Positions 33,277 to 42,525 of a DNA stretch of 64,000 nucleotides are shown piece by piece. The notes under the pieces were generated by a model. It saw nothing but the letters and a program-made list of their open reading frames with translations. It searched no databases and was not told where the DNA came from. Origin of the DNA: Multivorans sp965116445 (GTDB lineage Bacteria; Acidobacteriota; Thermoanaerobaculia; Multivoradales; Multivoraceae). The DNA is taken from assembly GCA_965116445.1 (NCBI GenBank), contig OZ220688.1, positions 496,001 through 560,000 on the forward strand. The letters are read 5' to 3'. The first letter of the stretch is position 1. The number at the start of each line of letters is the position of its first letter. Both the position numbers and the translations under genes were made by a program.

Positions 33277-35132
33277 GCGAGGAGCGGAGCGAGGCCGCGG
33301 CGCCTGGCCGCGAGCGGGACCTCGGCAAGGTCTACGACACGGAGCTGATCAAGCGGCTGTGGCCGTTCATGCGGCCTTATCGCGGGTGGATCGGGTTCAA
33401 CTTCGCGTTGATCCCGCCGCGCGCCCTCCTCGAACTGATGCCGGCGCTGGTCGTCGGCGCCGCGCTGAACTACCTGACCGAGGGAGCGGCGACGACCGAG
33501 GTGGGGTGGATGGCTCCCCTTGTCGTGCCGCGCCTGGGACTCGGGCCCCTGGCCTGGATGTTCGGGCTGGTCTTCCTCATCTCGGTCGTCACGCTGATCG
33601 TCGACTGGCTGCGCGCCTACACGATGATCTCCCTCGGCCAGCGGACGGTCCGGGACGTCCGCAGGACGCTGTTCGATCACGTTCAGCGTCTGCCGATGCG
33701 CTTCTTCGACCGCTACCCGGTCGGCCGCCTGGTGACTCGGCTCACGAACGACCTGGAACACCTGGCCGAGATGTTCTCGGCCGGGGTCATCGCGATGGTG
33801 GCCGACGTGTTCGTCATGGTCGTGATCCTCACCATGCTGTTCGCGATCGACCCGCGGCTGGCGTTGGCGGCGCTGGCCCTGGTGCCGTTCCTGGGAATTG
33901 CGGCAGCCATCTTCCGTTACAAGGTGCGCGAGGCCTACCGGGAGGTCCGGGTCAAGATCGCGCGCCTCAACGCCCACTTGCAGGAGACGATCTCCGGGAT
34001 GAAGGTGGTCCAATTGTTCGCCCGCGAACGGCGGAACTTCGAGGACTTCAAGCGCGAGAACGCCTCTCACCGCGATTCCTGGCTGCGCTCGATCCGCTAC
34101 GACGCGCTCTTGTTCTCGACCGTCGACCTGGCCACGAACCTGACCCGGGCGCTCATCTTCTGGTACGGCGCGCAGATGGTGGGTCTGGGCGGCATCACGC
34201 TTGGCACGATCTACGTGTTCTCCGACTACATGAGCCGGTTCTTCCGGCCGCTGATGGACCTGTCGGCTAAGTACTCGGTGATGCAGTCGTCGATGGCCAG
34301 CGCCGAGCGGGTGTTCCAGCTTCTCGACGAGCCGCGCGAGCCGGAGGGGCGGATCGAATCGCCCGTCGAGGCGGCTGCGGGCCCGCAGCCCGGCGGCTGC
34401 GAGATCGAGTTCGACGGCGTGACCTTCTCGTACGGCGCGGAGACGGTGCTCCGGGATGTCTCCTTCCGCGTCGCCGCCGGCGAGCGGGTGGCCATCGTCG
34501 GGCATACCGGATCCGGGAAGACGACAACGCTCAAGCTACTGGCGCGCCTTTACGAGTTGCAGGAGGGTTCGATCCGCGTCGATGGCCGGGACATCCGGGA
34601 GATTCCGAAGCCCGAACTGCGCCGCCGGCTGGCCTTCGTGCTCCAGGACGTCTTCCTGTTCGACGGCGACCTGCGCTACAACATCGTCCTCGGCCGCGAT
34701 GTCGCCGACGACGTGGTCGACGAGGCGGCCAAGGCGACCCACGTCGACGAGCTGATCGAGCGGTTGCCGAACGGCTGGCAGCACAAGGTCAGCGAGCGCG
34801 GAGTCAACTTCTCGACCGGCCAGCGGCAACTGCTTTCGTTTGCTCGAGCCCTGGCCCGCGAGCCGCAGCTCCTGCTCCTAGACGAGGCGACATCCAGCGT
34901 CGACACGGAGACCGAGGCGCTGATCCAGGACGCCCTCCGGCACTTGATGGAAGGCAAGACCTCGATCGTGGTCGCCCACCGCCTGTCCACGATCAAGGAC
35001 GTCGACCGCATCTACGTCTTCCACCACGGCGCCATCTGCGAACACGGCACCCACGACGAACTCCTCGACCTCCGCGGCGTCTACTGGCGCCTGTACCAGT
35101 TGCAGTACGCGCAACAGGAGACGGCGGCCTAG
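33273..35132 (+). CDS. ABC exporter half-transporter, subunit 2 (catalytic)
   Basis: A 619-residue half-transporter with a six-helix membrane domain and an ATPase domain with Walker A GHTGSGKTT, Q-loop FVLQDVFLF, Walker B LLLLDEATSSVD with the catalytic Glu, and H-loop VVAHRLSTI. Its signature reads FSTGQRQL instead of LSGGQ; together with the Asp in subunit 1 this predicts one canonical and one degenerate ATP site. GTG at 33273 overlaps the subunit 1 stop (GTGA). The frame continues open far upstream inside subunit 1, but that is not coding. Substrate unknown; drug or lipid export is typical. Confidence 0.93.
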   Translation: MSEERSEAAAPGRERDLGKVYDTELIKRLWPFMRPYRGWIGFNFALIPPRALLELMPALVVGAALNYLTEGAATTEVGWMAPLVVPRLGLGPLAWMFGLVFLISVVTLIVDWLRAYTMISLGQRTVRDVRRTLFDHVQRLPMRFFDRYPVGRLVTRLTNDLEHLAEMFSAGVIAMVADVFVMVVILTMLFAIDPRLALAALALVPFLGIAAAIFRYKVREAYREVRVKIARLNAHLQETISGMKVVQLFARERRNFEDFKRENASHRDSWLRSIRYDALLFSTVDLATNLTRALIFWYGAQMVGLGGITLGTIYVFSDYMSRFFRPLMDLSAKYSVMQSSMASAERVFQLLDEPREPEGRIESPVEAAAGPQPGGCEIEFDGVTFSYGAETVLRDVSFRVAAGERVAIVGHTGSGKTTTLKLLARLYELQEGSIRVDGRDIREIPKPELRRRLAFVLQDVFLFDGDLRYNIVLGRDVADDVVDEAAKATHVDELIERLPNGWQHKVSERGVNFSTGQRQLLSFARALAREPQLLLLDEATSSVDTETEALIQDALRHLMEGKTSIVVAHRLSTIKDVDRIYVFHHGAICEHGTHDELLDLRGVYWRLYQLQYAQQETAA

Positions 35133-35154
35133 GGGGCGGCTGGACGTCGGCGCC

Positions 35155-35240
35155 CACTGGGTAGGCCGCCCCCGCGGAGCGAGGCCTTCGGCCTCGCGCG
35201 TTCTCTTCAGAAAGCCGACGAGGACGTCGGCGCACCCAGT
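35155..35240. repeat. Hairpin repeat copy R10
   Basis: Bounded by ACTGGGT at the left and its reverse complement at the right, enclosing GCGAGGCC-TTC-GGCCTCGC and GCCGACG-AGGA-CGTCGGC (the R8 stems in reverse order). It lies 20 bp after the ABC subunit 2 stop. Confidence 0.8.
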
Positions 35241-35275
35241 GTGCAAGTCTCTTCACACCTTGGGAGGGCATCGGC

Positions 35276-35431
35276 GTGCCATCCGTGCGCCCGCTGACGG
35301 GCGCACGGACTGGTTCGCGGGTGGCGCGAGAGCGCGCCACCCGGGTTCCCGCCGGCATTCCGGGACTGGGTGCGCCGGCGTCCCCGCCGGCTTCCGAGAA
35401 GAGACGCGCCGCGAAGCGGCGACCACTCTCC
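35276..35431. repeat. Composite hairpin repeat R11
   Basis: Same hairpin order as R6: CCGTGCGCCCG-CTGA-CGGGCGCACGG, CGGGTGGCGCG-AGAG-CGCGCCACCCG, then ACTGGGTGC with GCCGGCG-TCCC-CGCCGGC and CGCCGC-GAA-GCGGCG. With R10 it fills the 309-bp gap between the convergent ABC exporter and sulfatase genes; nothing else is seen there. Confidence 0.85.
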
Positions 35432-35441
35432 GCTCCTGCCG

Positions 35442-38090
35442 CTACCGCGTCTGATGCTGCGGCGCCTCGATCTCCGTCTGCAGCCCCAGGTCCCCCTGGT
35501 CCTCCATCCATGCCTGCAACTGCGCGTGCAGCGCCTCCATCCTCCCCTGATGTTCCGGCTCATCCGCCAGGTTCGTCAGCTCATGCGGATCCTCGGCGAG
35601 ATCGAAGAACTCGAACTCCGGCCGGTGCTGGTACCGCTCGTACAACGCCCGGGCAGCGGCGTCCGTTTCGGCGGCGTCCCGCCACGAGAAGTAGAAGCCG
35701 TCGCGGTTCTCTTCGGTGACCAGGTTCGTGAAGCGGTTCTCGTGGGCGATGTTCCAGATCAGCTTGTAGCGCTCGTCGCGGATGGAGCGGATGGGGTAGG
35801 GCGCCAGGTTCGCGATGATGCCGGTCGTCGTCTGGATGCCGTAGACGACGTCGCGGTGCTTCGGACCTGGCTCGAGCAGGAGGCCGAGCATGCTCCGGCC
35901 CTCGATTTCGGGCGGCACGGCGCCTCCGGCGGCCTCGATCCAGGTTGGCAGCAGGTCGTTGATCTGGAGCAGCGCGGCTGACGTCTGGCCGGCCGGAATT
36001 CTGCGGCTCCAGCGGGCGACGACCGAGGTGCGGATACCGGCTTCGTACAGAGTCCACTTCGCCAGCGGACCGCTGATGCCCTGCTCGCTGTAGAACATGG
36101 TCAGGGTGTTCTCGTGGGCCGCGTGCTCCTCGAGCAGATCGAGGACCTGACCGAGCTGGCCGTCCATGAAGGTGATTTCGGCGTAGTAGCGGGTCAGGGC
36201 CTCGCGGGTCTCCGGCGTGTCGACGAACCAGGGCGGCAGCTCTAGGGACGCCGGGTCGTAGCGCGACGGGTCTCCCTTGCTCCAGGGCTGGTGGGGTTCC
36301 GTCGAAGCGACGATCAGGGCGAACGGCTGATTCGGGTCGCGGCCGATGAACTCGCCGATCCGGCCCGGGTCGAGGTCGCGGCCCGCCACCTTCTCGAAGG
36401 GGTAGACCTCCTCCGGCGCCACGTGGGACTTGCCGGCCAGGCCGACCCGGTAGCCGAGACCGGTCAAGTAGTGGACGACGCTCTTCGTGTCGGGGTTCGC
36501 CTTCGCGTGGTTCGGGTAGGCGCCGCTCCGTACCGGGTACTGGCCGGTGTAGAGCATGTGCCGGGTCGGCGAGCACATCGCGGTGGCGGTGTACATGTGC
36601 GTGAACGTCGTCCCCTGCTCGGCGAGCCGGTCCAGGTTCGGGGTGTGGACTTGCGCGTTGCCCAGGGCGCCGGCGTCGTTGTACGTCATGTCGTCGGCGA
36701 CGAACAGCAGGATGTTCGGCCGGTGGGCCGGCGGCCGCCACCGGTTGATGGCGGGCGTAGGTGGCAGCCAGGCGCCAGCGGAGCGGATCGCTCCGGGCTT
36801 GGAGGCCAGGAGGGAGTCGATCGCCGCGACGCGGGCGGCGTCTTCCGGCGCGAGGTTCGCGGCGTCGACCGGCGACTGCTCGCTCGGGTCCGCGACGAGG
36901 TCGAACAGGCGGCCGTCGTCGTAGCGCTTGAATCGCTCGTCGAAGGCGTAGCGTGCCGGCGGTCCCGCATACCAGCGTGACTCGTAGTGGATGAACAGTG
37001 CATCGCGGTCGAGCGCCGGTCCGCCCTTGAGCATCGGCAGCAGGCTCTCGCCGTCCAGGTCGAGGCCGGGCGGCAGGCCGGCGCCAGCCGTTTCGACCAG
37101 GGTCGGAAACACGTCGCCGACGTCGACCAGGGTCTCGTTCACCTGCCCGCCGGAGATCGTCCCCGGCCACCAGGCGAGGTACGGCACGTGGCTGCCGGTC
37201 TGGAGCGACCGCCCCTTGCCGCCGGGGACTTCGCGGCCGTCGCGGACAGACGTGATCCGCGTTGAGGTGCCGTTGTCGCCGATGAACAGGAGCAGCGTGT
37301 CGCGGTCCAGCTCGTGCTCGACGAGCTTCGCCCGCACCCGGCCCACCAGGTGGTCCATGTAGGCGACCATCGCCGCGAACCGCTCCTGGTTCGACTCCGC
37401 ATCCGGATGGTGCGGCGTCGCGACGAACGGATCGTGGGGCAGCGCCATCGGGTAGTAGATGAAGAGCGGCTTGCGAGTCGCCGGATCCGCCGCCGCGTGC
37501 TCGTCGATCGCCTCAAGCACGAAGTCGTTCGTCAGATCGGGCCCGAAGACGTCGTCGCCCCAGGTCTCCTTGCGGTCGTTCGTCACCAGGGTCGGCCCCC
37601 AGTAGCGCGACCCGCGCCCCTCCCGGCGGAGTTGCCAGAGCCGGTGCTCGTCGAACCCCGCCTGCTGCGGCGAGGCGCCCTCGTGGACCATGTAGAGGTT
37701 GTTCGTCAACTGCCACTTGCCCGAGATCACCGTCCGGTATCCCGCCTGCGCCAGCACGTGGGCGAACGTGACATCGGCCGGGTCGAGTTCCATGAACTCC
37801 CGGTAGTTCCGGTAGTTGTGCAGCCCCGTCATCAGCTTGACCCGGGTCGGTGTGCACAGCGGCTGCGAGTGCCCGTTCTCGAACCGCATGCCCTCCGCCG
37901 CGATCCGGTCGAGCTCCGGCGTCTCGTAGGACGTCCCGCCGTAGACGCCCAGCGTCTCGACACCCAGGTCGTCGGCGAGGATGACGATGATGTTGGGCTG
38001 GTCTTGTTGCTGGGCGGAGGCTACGCCGGCCGTCGAGAGCAGGGCCAGGCCGACCAGCAGGACGATCGCGAGTGGGGTCGTGGTGCGCAT
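35442..38090 (-). CDS. Exported double sulfatase (two fused sulfatase domains)
   Basis: An 882-residue exported protein (signal peptide ending near VASAQ) with two complete sulfatase domains in tandem. Domain 1 (residues ~31-475) starts with PNIIVILADDLG and has CTPTR with Cys79; domain 2 (~480-880) starts with PNILLFVADDMTYND and has CSPTR with Cys506. Each Cys lies in the C-x-P-x-R motif converted to formylglycine by the maturation enzyme. Each domain also keeps its own metal-binding Asp pairs. Substrates may be sulfated polysaccharides or other sulfate esters. Sulfatases are normally single-domain, so the fusion is notable. No sulfatase-modifying enzyme gene is in the window. Confidence 0.9.
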   Translation of the reverse strand: MRTTTPLAIVLLVGLALLSTAGVASAQQQDQPNIIVILADDLGVETLGVYGGTSYETPELDRIAAEGMRFENGHSQPLCTPTRVKLMTGLHNYRNYREFMELDPADVTFAHVLAQAGYRTVISGKWQLTNNLYMVHEGASPQQAGFDEHRLWQLRREGRGSRYWGPTLVTNDRKETWGDDVFGPDLTNDFVLEAIDEHAAADPATRKPLFIYYPMALPHDPFVATPHHPDAESNQERFAAMVAYMDHLVGRVRAKLVEHELDRDTLLLFIGDNGTSTRITSVRDGREVPGGKGRSLQTGSHVPYLAWWPGTISGGQVNETLVDVGDVFPTLVETAGAGLPPGLDLDGESLLPMLKGGPALDRDALFIHYESRWYAGPPARYAFDERFKRYDDGRLFDLVADPSEQSPVDAANLAPEDAARVAAIDSLLASKPGAIRSAGAWLPPTPAINRWRPPAHRPNILLFVADDMTYNDAGALGNAQVHTPNLDRLAEQGTTFTHMYTATAMCSPTRHMLYTGQYPVRSGAYPNHAKANPDTKSVVHYLTGLGYRVGLAGKSHVAPEEVYPFEKVAGRDLDPGRIGEFIGRDPNQPFALIVASTEPHQPWSKGDPSRYDPASLELPPWFVDTPETREALTRYYAEITFMDGQLGQVLDLLEEHAAHENTLTMFYSEQGISGPLAKWTLYEAGIRTSVVARWSRRIPAGQTSAALLQINDLLPTWIEAAGGAVPPEIEGRSMLGLLLEPGPKHRDVVYGIQTTTGIIANLAPYPIRSIRDERYKLIWNIAHENRFTNLVTEENRDGFYFSWRDAAETDAAARALYERYQHRPEFEFFDLAEDPHELTNLADEPEHQGRMEALHAQLQAWMEDQGDLGLQTEIEAPQHQTR

Positions 38091-38220
38091 GGACGTCAAG
38101 TTAGCAGCCGACCGGCGCTGGGCTGATGGGGCCGTCCGGCATGGAACTGGAGGCGCGGCGGCATACGGTTGGCCCGGGTCTGCCGTGGTAGCGTCCGAGC
38201 GACACTTCGGAGGCGAGGCG

Positions 38221-38565
38221 ATGACCGTACCAGCGTTCTCCAAGCATCTGATGGAAGCGCCCGAGGACGACGAGGCCCTGAGTGAGGAGGGCAAGCGTTT
38301 TCTGGACGAGGGATATGAGGATCTTGACGCCGGGCGGACTCACACTCTGAAGGAGGTAAGCGGGCACTTGACCTCGAGGGTGGACGACGTCCGAGCCTAC
38401 GTTAGGCACGCCCACGCGGTCATCGCCTGGAACACTGCCGTCCGCTGTGTCGGTCGCAGATTGAGACCGTTTGGCAGCACGCCACGAGTCCTTGGGATGC
38501 TGGGATGTCGCGACGACTGTGGAGGTTCTCACAGAGAGGTTCATCGGCGCGACAAGTTGAGCTAG
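38221..38565 (+). CDS. Small ORF, possible antitoxin remnant
   Basis: A 114-residue frame with a strong GGAGG ribosome site seven bases before the ATG. The first ~45 residues are acidic and end in AGRTHTLKEV, a pattern common at the C-termini of small antitoxins of the RelB/Phd type. The remaining ~65 residues are Arg- and Cys-rich and unlike any folded family I know, suggesting a lost stop codon or frameshift. No toxin gene follows. It marks the left edge of the defence island. Confidence 0.4.
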   Translation: MTVPAFSKHLMEAPEDDEALSEEGKRFLDEGYEDLDAGRTHTLKEVSGHLTSRVDDVRAYVRHAHAVIAWNTAVRCVGRRLRPFGSTPRVLGMLGCRDDCGGSHREVHRRDKLS

Positions 38566-38607
38566 TGTGGCGATGGGTGACGGTTTGTAGCTGACGCTCT
38601 CGAATGT

Positions 38608-39338
38608 TCAGTCTGGAAGAACGACGAATGGCGGGTTGAGGCTCTCCCAGTGCCGTACGTCCTCCCACAGCCCTGTGACTTCGAGGAATTCCCGAGACAT
38701 CGCCATCCGCAGTCCGCTGGCCACACCTTTGACACCAATCGTTGAAGACATTTTTCCAAGGACTTCCTGCAGTCCGATTCGGAGTATCTCGATCATGTCG
38801 TGGCCGACAGAGAGGTGCCAGGGGTCAGAGTTAGAGAACTCGGCTAGACGGTCCTCCCAAACGTGTCGAGACTGGGCAGACCGCTCGGCGACAGCATCCA
38901 AGAGTCGGTCCTCGTCTATCTTCCAAGTATCTTCTCTTAGAAACTCCGGGATGTGAATCTTCCCTCGCAGCTCGCTGTCTCTCCAGACCGTAGCCGCCAG
39001 TCTGACGCTACCGAACACAACCGCGCGATTCAGTAGTGCTTGCCGGACCGTTGTTCCAGTCTCCTGTTCAAAACGCCGGATCTTGCCCGCGTCTCCGTGT
39101 TCGTCAAGAACGTGGTCAAGGGCTGGCGAACGACAAAGCAGGCACTCCAGATCATGAGCATCCGTCGCGACGAGATTGTCCGAGGGCAACTCACCGCCGA
39201 GCAGCACGTCGTAGTCGCTGTCGATCATGCCGAGCACGCCCCTTGTGCTGCGGGCATCGAGTCTCAGAACGCCGGCCACGACATTGTCGCGCCCGTCGCC
39301 GCGGACGAGGTGACAGTGCCGGTGGTGTCGGTACCTAT
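38608..39338 (-). pseudogene. DUF4435 protein (AriB-like), C-terminal part, split by an IS
   Basis: The reading frame runs from inside the left flank of the insertion to 38608. It carries DUF4435 features: VRGDGRDNVVAGVLRLD, GMIDSDYDVLL with the TOPRIM-like acidic pair, and TDAHDLECLLCRSPAL. A GTG at 39279 could reinitiate translation, giving 223 residues without the N-terminal catalytic Glu. The missing N-terminus lies on the other side of the insertion (40832-40953). Removing the IS and one CTAT copy joins the halves in frame to ~284 residues. In PARIS systems, AriB is the toxic effector released by the AAA ATPase AriA; here the ATPase gene follows the same order. Confidence 0.85.
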
Positions 39339-40831
39339 CAGCCCGTGGCAGAAGTAGTCGTGCGGTCCGAGCGATGTGGTTGGTTCAGGCTTGAGGTTGG
39401 GTAGCGGCGAGGAAGACGAAGTTGAAGTTGGGGCGGCTGGCAGCGCGGTTTTCCCGCCATCGGGCGAGGAACCGGCGGAAAGCCCGGCCAAGACGCTCCC
39501 AAGGCGCCCCGTGTGGGCCGGCCAGGGCGTCGAGGAACGCCGCAGACCGTCCCTGCAAGGCCCGCGGCGTTCCGACTCCCACGAGCGTACGCATCAGCAG
39601 CCCGAGGTTGAAGCCGCAGGCCTGAAGGTAGACCCGCTTGAGCACGTTGCCGCACTCGCGCAGATGCAGCCGTCGCATGCCGCCGGTCTCGAACTGATGG
39701 GCGAAAGGCCGTTCGAGGCGCTCGCCGCGCTGGCGCTGCATCCGCTTGCCTCGATTCCCCCGGATTCGCCGACGGTTCGCGTACACGATGGCCTGCAGGT
39801 CCTTCTTGCCCTTCCAACGACGACGACCACGGTCCGGCTCCGCAATGTAGCTGCGAAGCTCCAACTCGTCGATGGAGGCGAGAACGGCGTTGCTGTGGTA
39901 CCCCTTGTCCGCAACGACTTCCTCGATCACCGACGAGTCGCCGACCGCCGACTCGACCTGATCGAAGGTCTCCTCCAGCGTCGCGAAGAGAGACTCCGTG
40001 TCCCCCTTGGCGCCGCCGTGGATGGTCACGCCCAGGATGGTCCCGCACTCCAGGTCCACCGCCTGCTCCGCCTTGTACGCAAGGTGCGTGCGGCCATCCT
40101 TCATCTTCGTTACCTCTGCATCCGGATCGTGCGGATTCTCCCACTCCTTGTTGGACAACTTCTTCTTCCGCTTGCGGTCGAAGCGCGCCAACTCCGCCTT
40201 CGTCGGCGTCGCCACACCCGAGGCCGCCGCCAAGCCCCGAACGAACTCCTCGTACTCCGCGCCCGTGTCACGACGCACGATGCTTCGCAGCGCCGCGTTC
40301 GCCTCCAGAGTCGTCGCGTCCACCCCCACCGTCTTCCCCGACACCAGACCCGAATCCGCCAGGACGCCAAGAACCCACGAGAACACCTTCGCGTGAGTCT
40401 CCACCGCGATCAGCCGACGAGTACGCGAAATCGTCGAATGATCCGGGGCCGATTCAGTTACACCCAAGTCCAGAAACCGCCGGATGCTCAGCGAGTCCTG
40501 AGCCCGCCACGCGATGCCACGCTCAGAGTCCAAACCCTCGAAGTAGCCCAACAGCAACATCCTGAAGTACCGGCCCGGACGCAGACTCGGTCGGCCCATG
40601 CGCTCCGCGTAGAACTCCGAACACTCCGACTCCACGAACTCGTCGAAACCCCTCGACTCCAGCAAGCCGTTCAAACGCTCATAGAACGGGTGACCAGAGC
40701 TTCGCGGCAGATCGCCGCCCGACACCCAGAGAGGCTCCTGGCTCCCACCACGACGCTTTTTGCCCATAGCCATGACGACATTCTACTGCCCTGGCGAAAT
40801 GGCCGCCAAGGGCGACTTTCACCACGGGCTG
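39339..40831. mobile_element. Insertion sequence, 1,493 bp, CTAT target duplication
   Basis: Terminal inverted repeats begin CAGCCCGTGG at both ends (10 of 10 identical, about 16 of 21 over the longer repeat). The 4-bp duplication CTAT flanks it at 39335-39338 and 40832-40835. One transposase gene fills the element. Excision with one CTAT copy restores an uninterrupted DUF4435 reading frame, which independently proves both boundaries. It is likely of the IS5/IS1182 DDE type. The very precise restoration and intact transposase suggest a recent insertion. Confidence 0.93.
39385..40773 (-). CDS. DDE transposase (IS5/IS1182-type)
   Basis: A 462-residue transposase with the catalytic acidic residues visible as VGVDATTLEANAAL (first Asp), VVADKGYHSN (second Asp) and SYIAEPDRGRRRW (Glu), preceded by an N-terminal region SLRPGRYFRMLLLGYFEG and followed by a basic tail. 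A Lys/Arg-rich insertion (RKRKKKLSNKEW) lies between the first and second Asp. The gene is complete, starts 58 bp inside the right end and stops 46 bp inside the left end of the IS, so the element is probably still active. Confidence 0.92.
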   Translation of the reverse strand: MAMGKKRRGGSQEPLWVSGGDLPRSSGHPFYERLNGLLESRGFDEFVESECSEFYAERMGRPSLRPGRYFRMLLLGYFEGLDSERGIAWRAQDSLSIRRFLDLGVTESAPDHSTISRTRRLIAVETHAKVFSWVLGVLADSGLVSGKTVGVDATTLEANAALRSIVRRDTGAEYEEFVRGLAAASGVATPTKAELARFDRKRKKKLSNKEWENPHDPDAEVTKMKDGRTHLAYKAEQAVDLECGTILGVTIHGGAKGDTESLFATLEETFDQVESAVGDSSVIEEVVADKGYHSNAVLASIDELELRSYIAEPDRGRRRWKGKKDLQAIVYANRRRIRGNRGKRMQRQRGERLERPFAHQFETGGMRRLHLRECGNVLKRVYLQACGFNLGLLMRTLVGVGTPRALQGRSAAFLDALAGPHGAPWERLGRAFRRFLARWRENRAASRPNFNFVFLAATQPQA

Positions 40832-40953
40832 CTATTGCCCCAGAAGAGTACGTCGTCCTTACCCTCAAGCACCAGGAGGGCGCCAGGATGGGATTGCCGG
40901 AGCATCGCGATCTCTGCGACGAGATTGCCTGGCGTCTTGGGTTCGAAGGACAT
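40832..40953 (-). pseudogene. DUF4435 protein (AriB-like), N-terminal part
   Basis: ATG at 40953 opens a frame of ~42 native residues ending in ALLVLEGKDDVLFWGN, the N-terminal DUF4435 motif with the TOPRIM Glu (VLEGKDD), then runs into the IS and stops within a few codons. It begins 70 bp after the AriA-like stop on the same strand. Joined to 38608-39338 after removing the IS, the junction reads FWGN-RYRHH with no frame change. Confidence 0.88.
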
Positions 40954-41023
40954 TGGGACCGTGAGCGCAGGGTGGCCCCGGGCTGGAGCCAGCGCGTGGT
41001 CGGACGGAGGGAGCTAGCGGCGC

Positions 41024-42343
41024 CTACGCCGAGTTTCCGAGACCTATCATCAAGTCGTCCCGCTCGCCGACAATGTAGGGTGAGTGGGTAGCGACGATTG
41101 CATCGAACTCCGATAGCCTGGCAAAATCCAGTAGGTCCGGCAGGAAGCGGCTCTGCCAGGAAACGTGGAGTGACAACTCTGGTTCATCGATGAGGACGAT
41201 CGTGTTCCTCTTGACGCGGAAGAGCAGATCGTAGTGCAACACGAGCTCGTGCTGCTCGCCGGAGGAAAGGGACGTAAGAGGTAGTTTCGTGCCGGAGTCC
41301 ATTTCGACGACGAAGCCCTCGTTGCGCTCGACACGTAAGTTCTTATGCCTGTATTTCTCGTTGAGACTAGCCAGGAGACTCTGAACTCTCCTGGCTAGAT
41401 CGGCGAGGGCTTCGAGTTTGTGTTCCGTGTCCTGAACGTAGAGGGCCATGACCCGCGCTTCGTGTTCGTCAAGCGGCTGTATGTCGAGCCGATGGCTGGG
41501 TTGCTCTCCGGCTTCGTCAAGGATCCCCAGAGCTTCTAATTGATCGGTCTTCTTCTTGAGGTCGGACATGCGCTCTCTGAGCTCGGTGCTGTCAACGCTG
41601 TCCTTCGCAGCGACCAGTCGCTGCGGGAAGGTCTGGTCCAGTGTTTGCGCGTGTCTGCCGTAGTTCGCCATGGTTTCGCTAAGGAGTTCGCGGAGTCTGT
41701 GGCTTCGATCCAGGACTGTCGGGATCGTGAAGTGGTGACCGCGGCTGGCTCTCCAGCCTCTTGGGTCCGGTTGCGACCGCATCAGACGCTGAGCTTCAAT
41801 GAGGTGGACGTTCGCATTGCCGAGGAACTCAGCAAACCAAGAGGGGAGCTTCCGGGAGGGGCCGCGACGATTCGGCGCCGGCCCTCCGAACCGCATTAGG
41901 ACCTCCTCTTCGGAGAGCACTTCTCGGTCGCGGAGATCGACCCAGTAGTCTCGCGTCCCCTCGACGCGTTCTAGGTACTTGACTTGTCGGGCGATCTCAT
42001 CCGCTTCTGTACCCAACGGGATTTCGGCCTTTTGGGGTTTGCCTTGGTTCTTGAGCGTCAGGTGAGCGCGCCGCTTCCGTCTCGCCGCTGGCGTGAATGT
42101 CAGTTCCAGAACACTGTCGGCGAAGGTGAGCCTAAAACGCTTGCACGGCGCCTGCAAGAAGTAGCTTGTGTCCCCGCTCAGCAGCGAGTTGATCATCCCA
42201 AGCGTGAGCGTTTTGCCGACGCCGTTCGGGCCGTGCAGGAGTGTGACGCGGTCCTCTAGGTTGAGGTCGATGCGGTGGTCGTAGATGCCGAAGAGGCCCT
42301 CTACCTCGACGCGCTGAAGGTGGATCAGATGCGGCTCATCCAT
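41024..42343 (-). CDS. AAA/ABC-type ATPase (AriA-like, PARIS)
   Basis: A 439-residue ATPase of the AAA15/AAA21, SMC-like kind: Walker A GPNGVGKTLTLG near residue 40, a central helical coiled region, signature LSSGEQHELVLHYDLLF, Walker B NTIVLIDEPELSLH and sensor ATHSPYIV. The pairing with a DUF4435 gene immediately downstream matches PARIS, in which AriA assembles and holds AriB until phage anti-restriction proteins trigger release. AAA plus DUF4435 pairs also occur in uncharacterised systems, so PARIS is the best but not certain name. AriB is interrupted here, so the system is probably inactive. Confidence 0.82.
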   Translation of the reverse strand: MDEPHLIHLQRVEVEGLFGIYDHRIDLNLEDRVTLLHGPNGVGKTLTLGMINSLLSGDTSYFLQAPCKRFRLTFADSVLELTFTPAARRKRRAHLTLKNQGKPQKAEIPLGTEADEIARQVKYLERVEGTRDYWVDLRDREVLSEEEVLMRFGGPAPNRRGPSRKLPSWFAEFLGNANVHLIEAQRLMRSQPDPRGWRASRGHHFTIPTVLDRSHRLRELLSETMANYGRHAQTLDQTFPQRLVAAKDSVDSTELRERMSDLKKKTDQLEALGILDEAGEQPSHRLDIQPLDEHEARVMALYVQDTEHKLEALADLARRVQSLLASLNEKYRHKNLRVERNEGFVVEMDSGTKLPLTSLSSGEQHELVLHYDLLFRVKRNTIVLIDEPELSLHVSWQSRFLPDLLDFARLSEFDAIVATHSPYIVGERDDLMIGLGNSA

Positions 42344-42525
42344 GGTTGTACTCGTGACGGGTGGGGTCTCAGTGTCGCGTGTTGAGGGATGGAAGCAGGG
42401 AGCGGGGTGAACGAAGTGGCTCGACTCTACGTCAAGGCGCTGGTGAACTGAAGGAGAGCCGGCGCTCTACGTGTCGCGGCTCGTCGCACCTGCGTCTGTG
42501 GAAGGGCTGGTCTTGTCAGTGTCTG

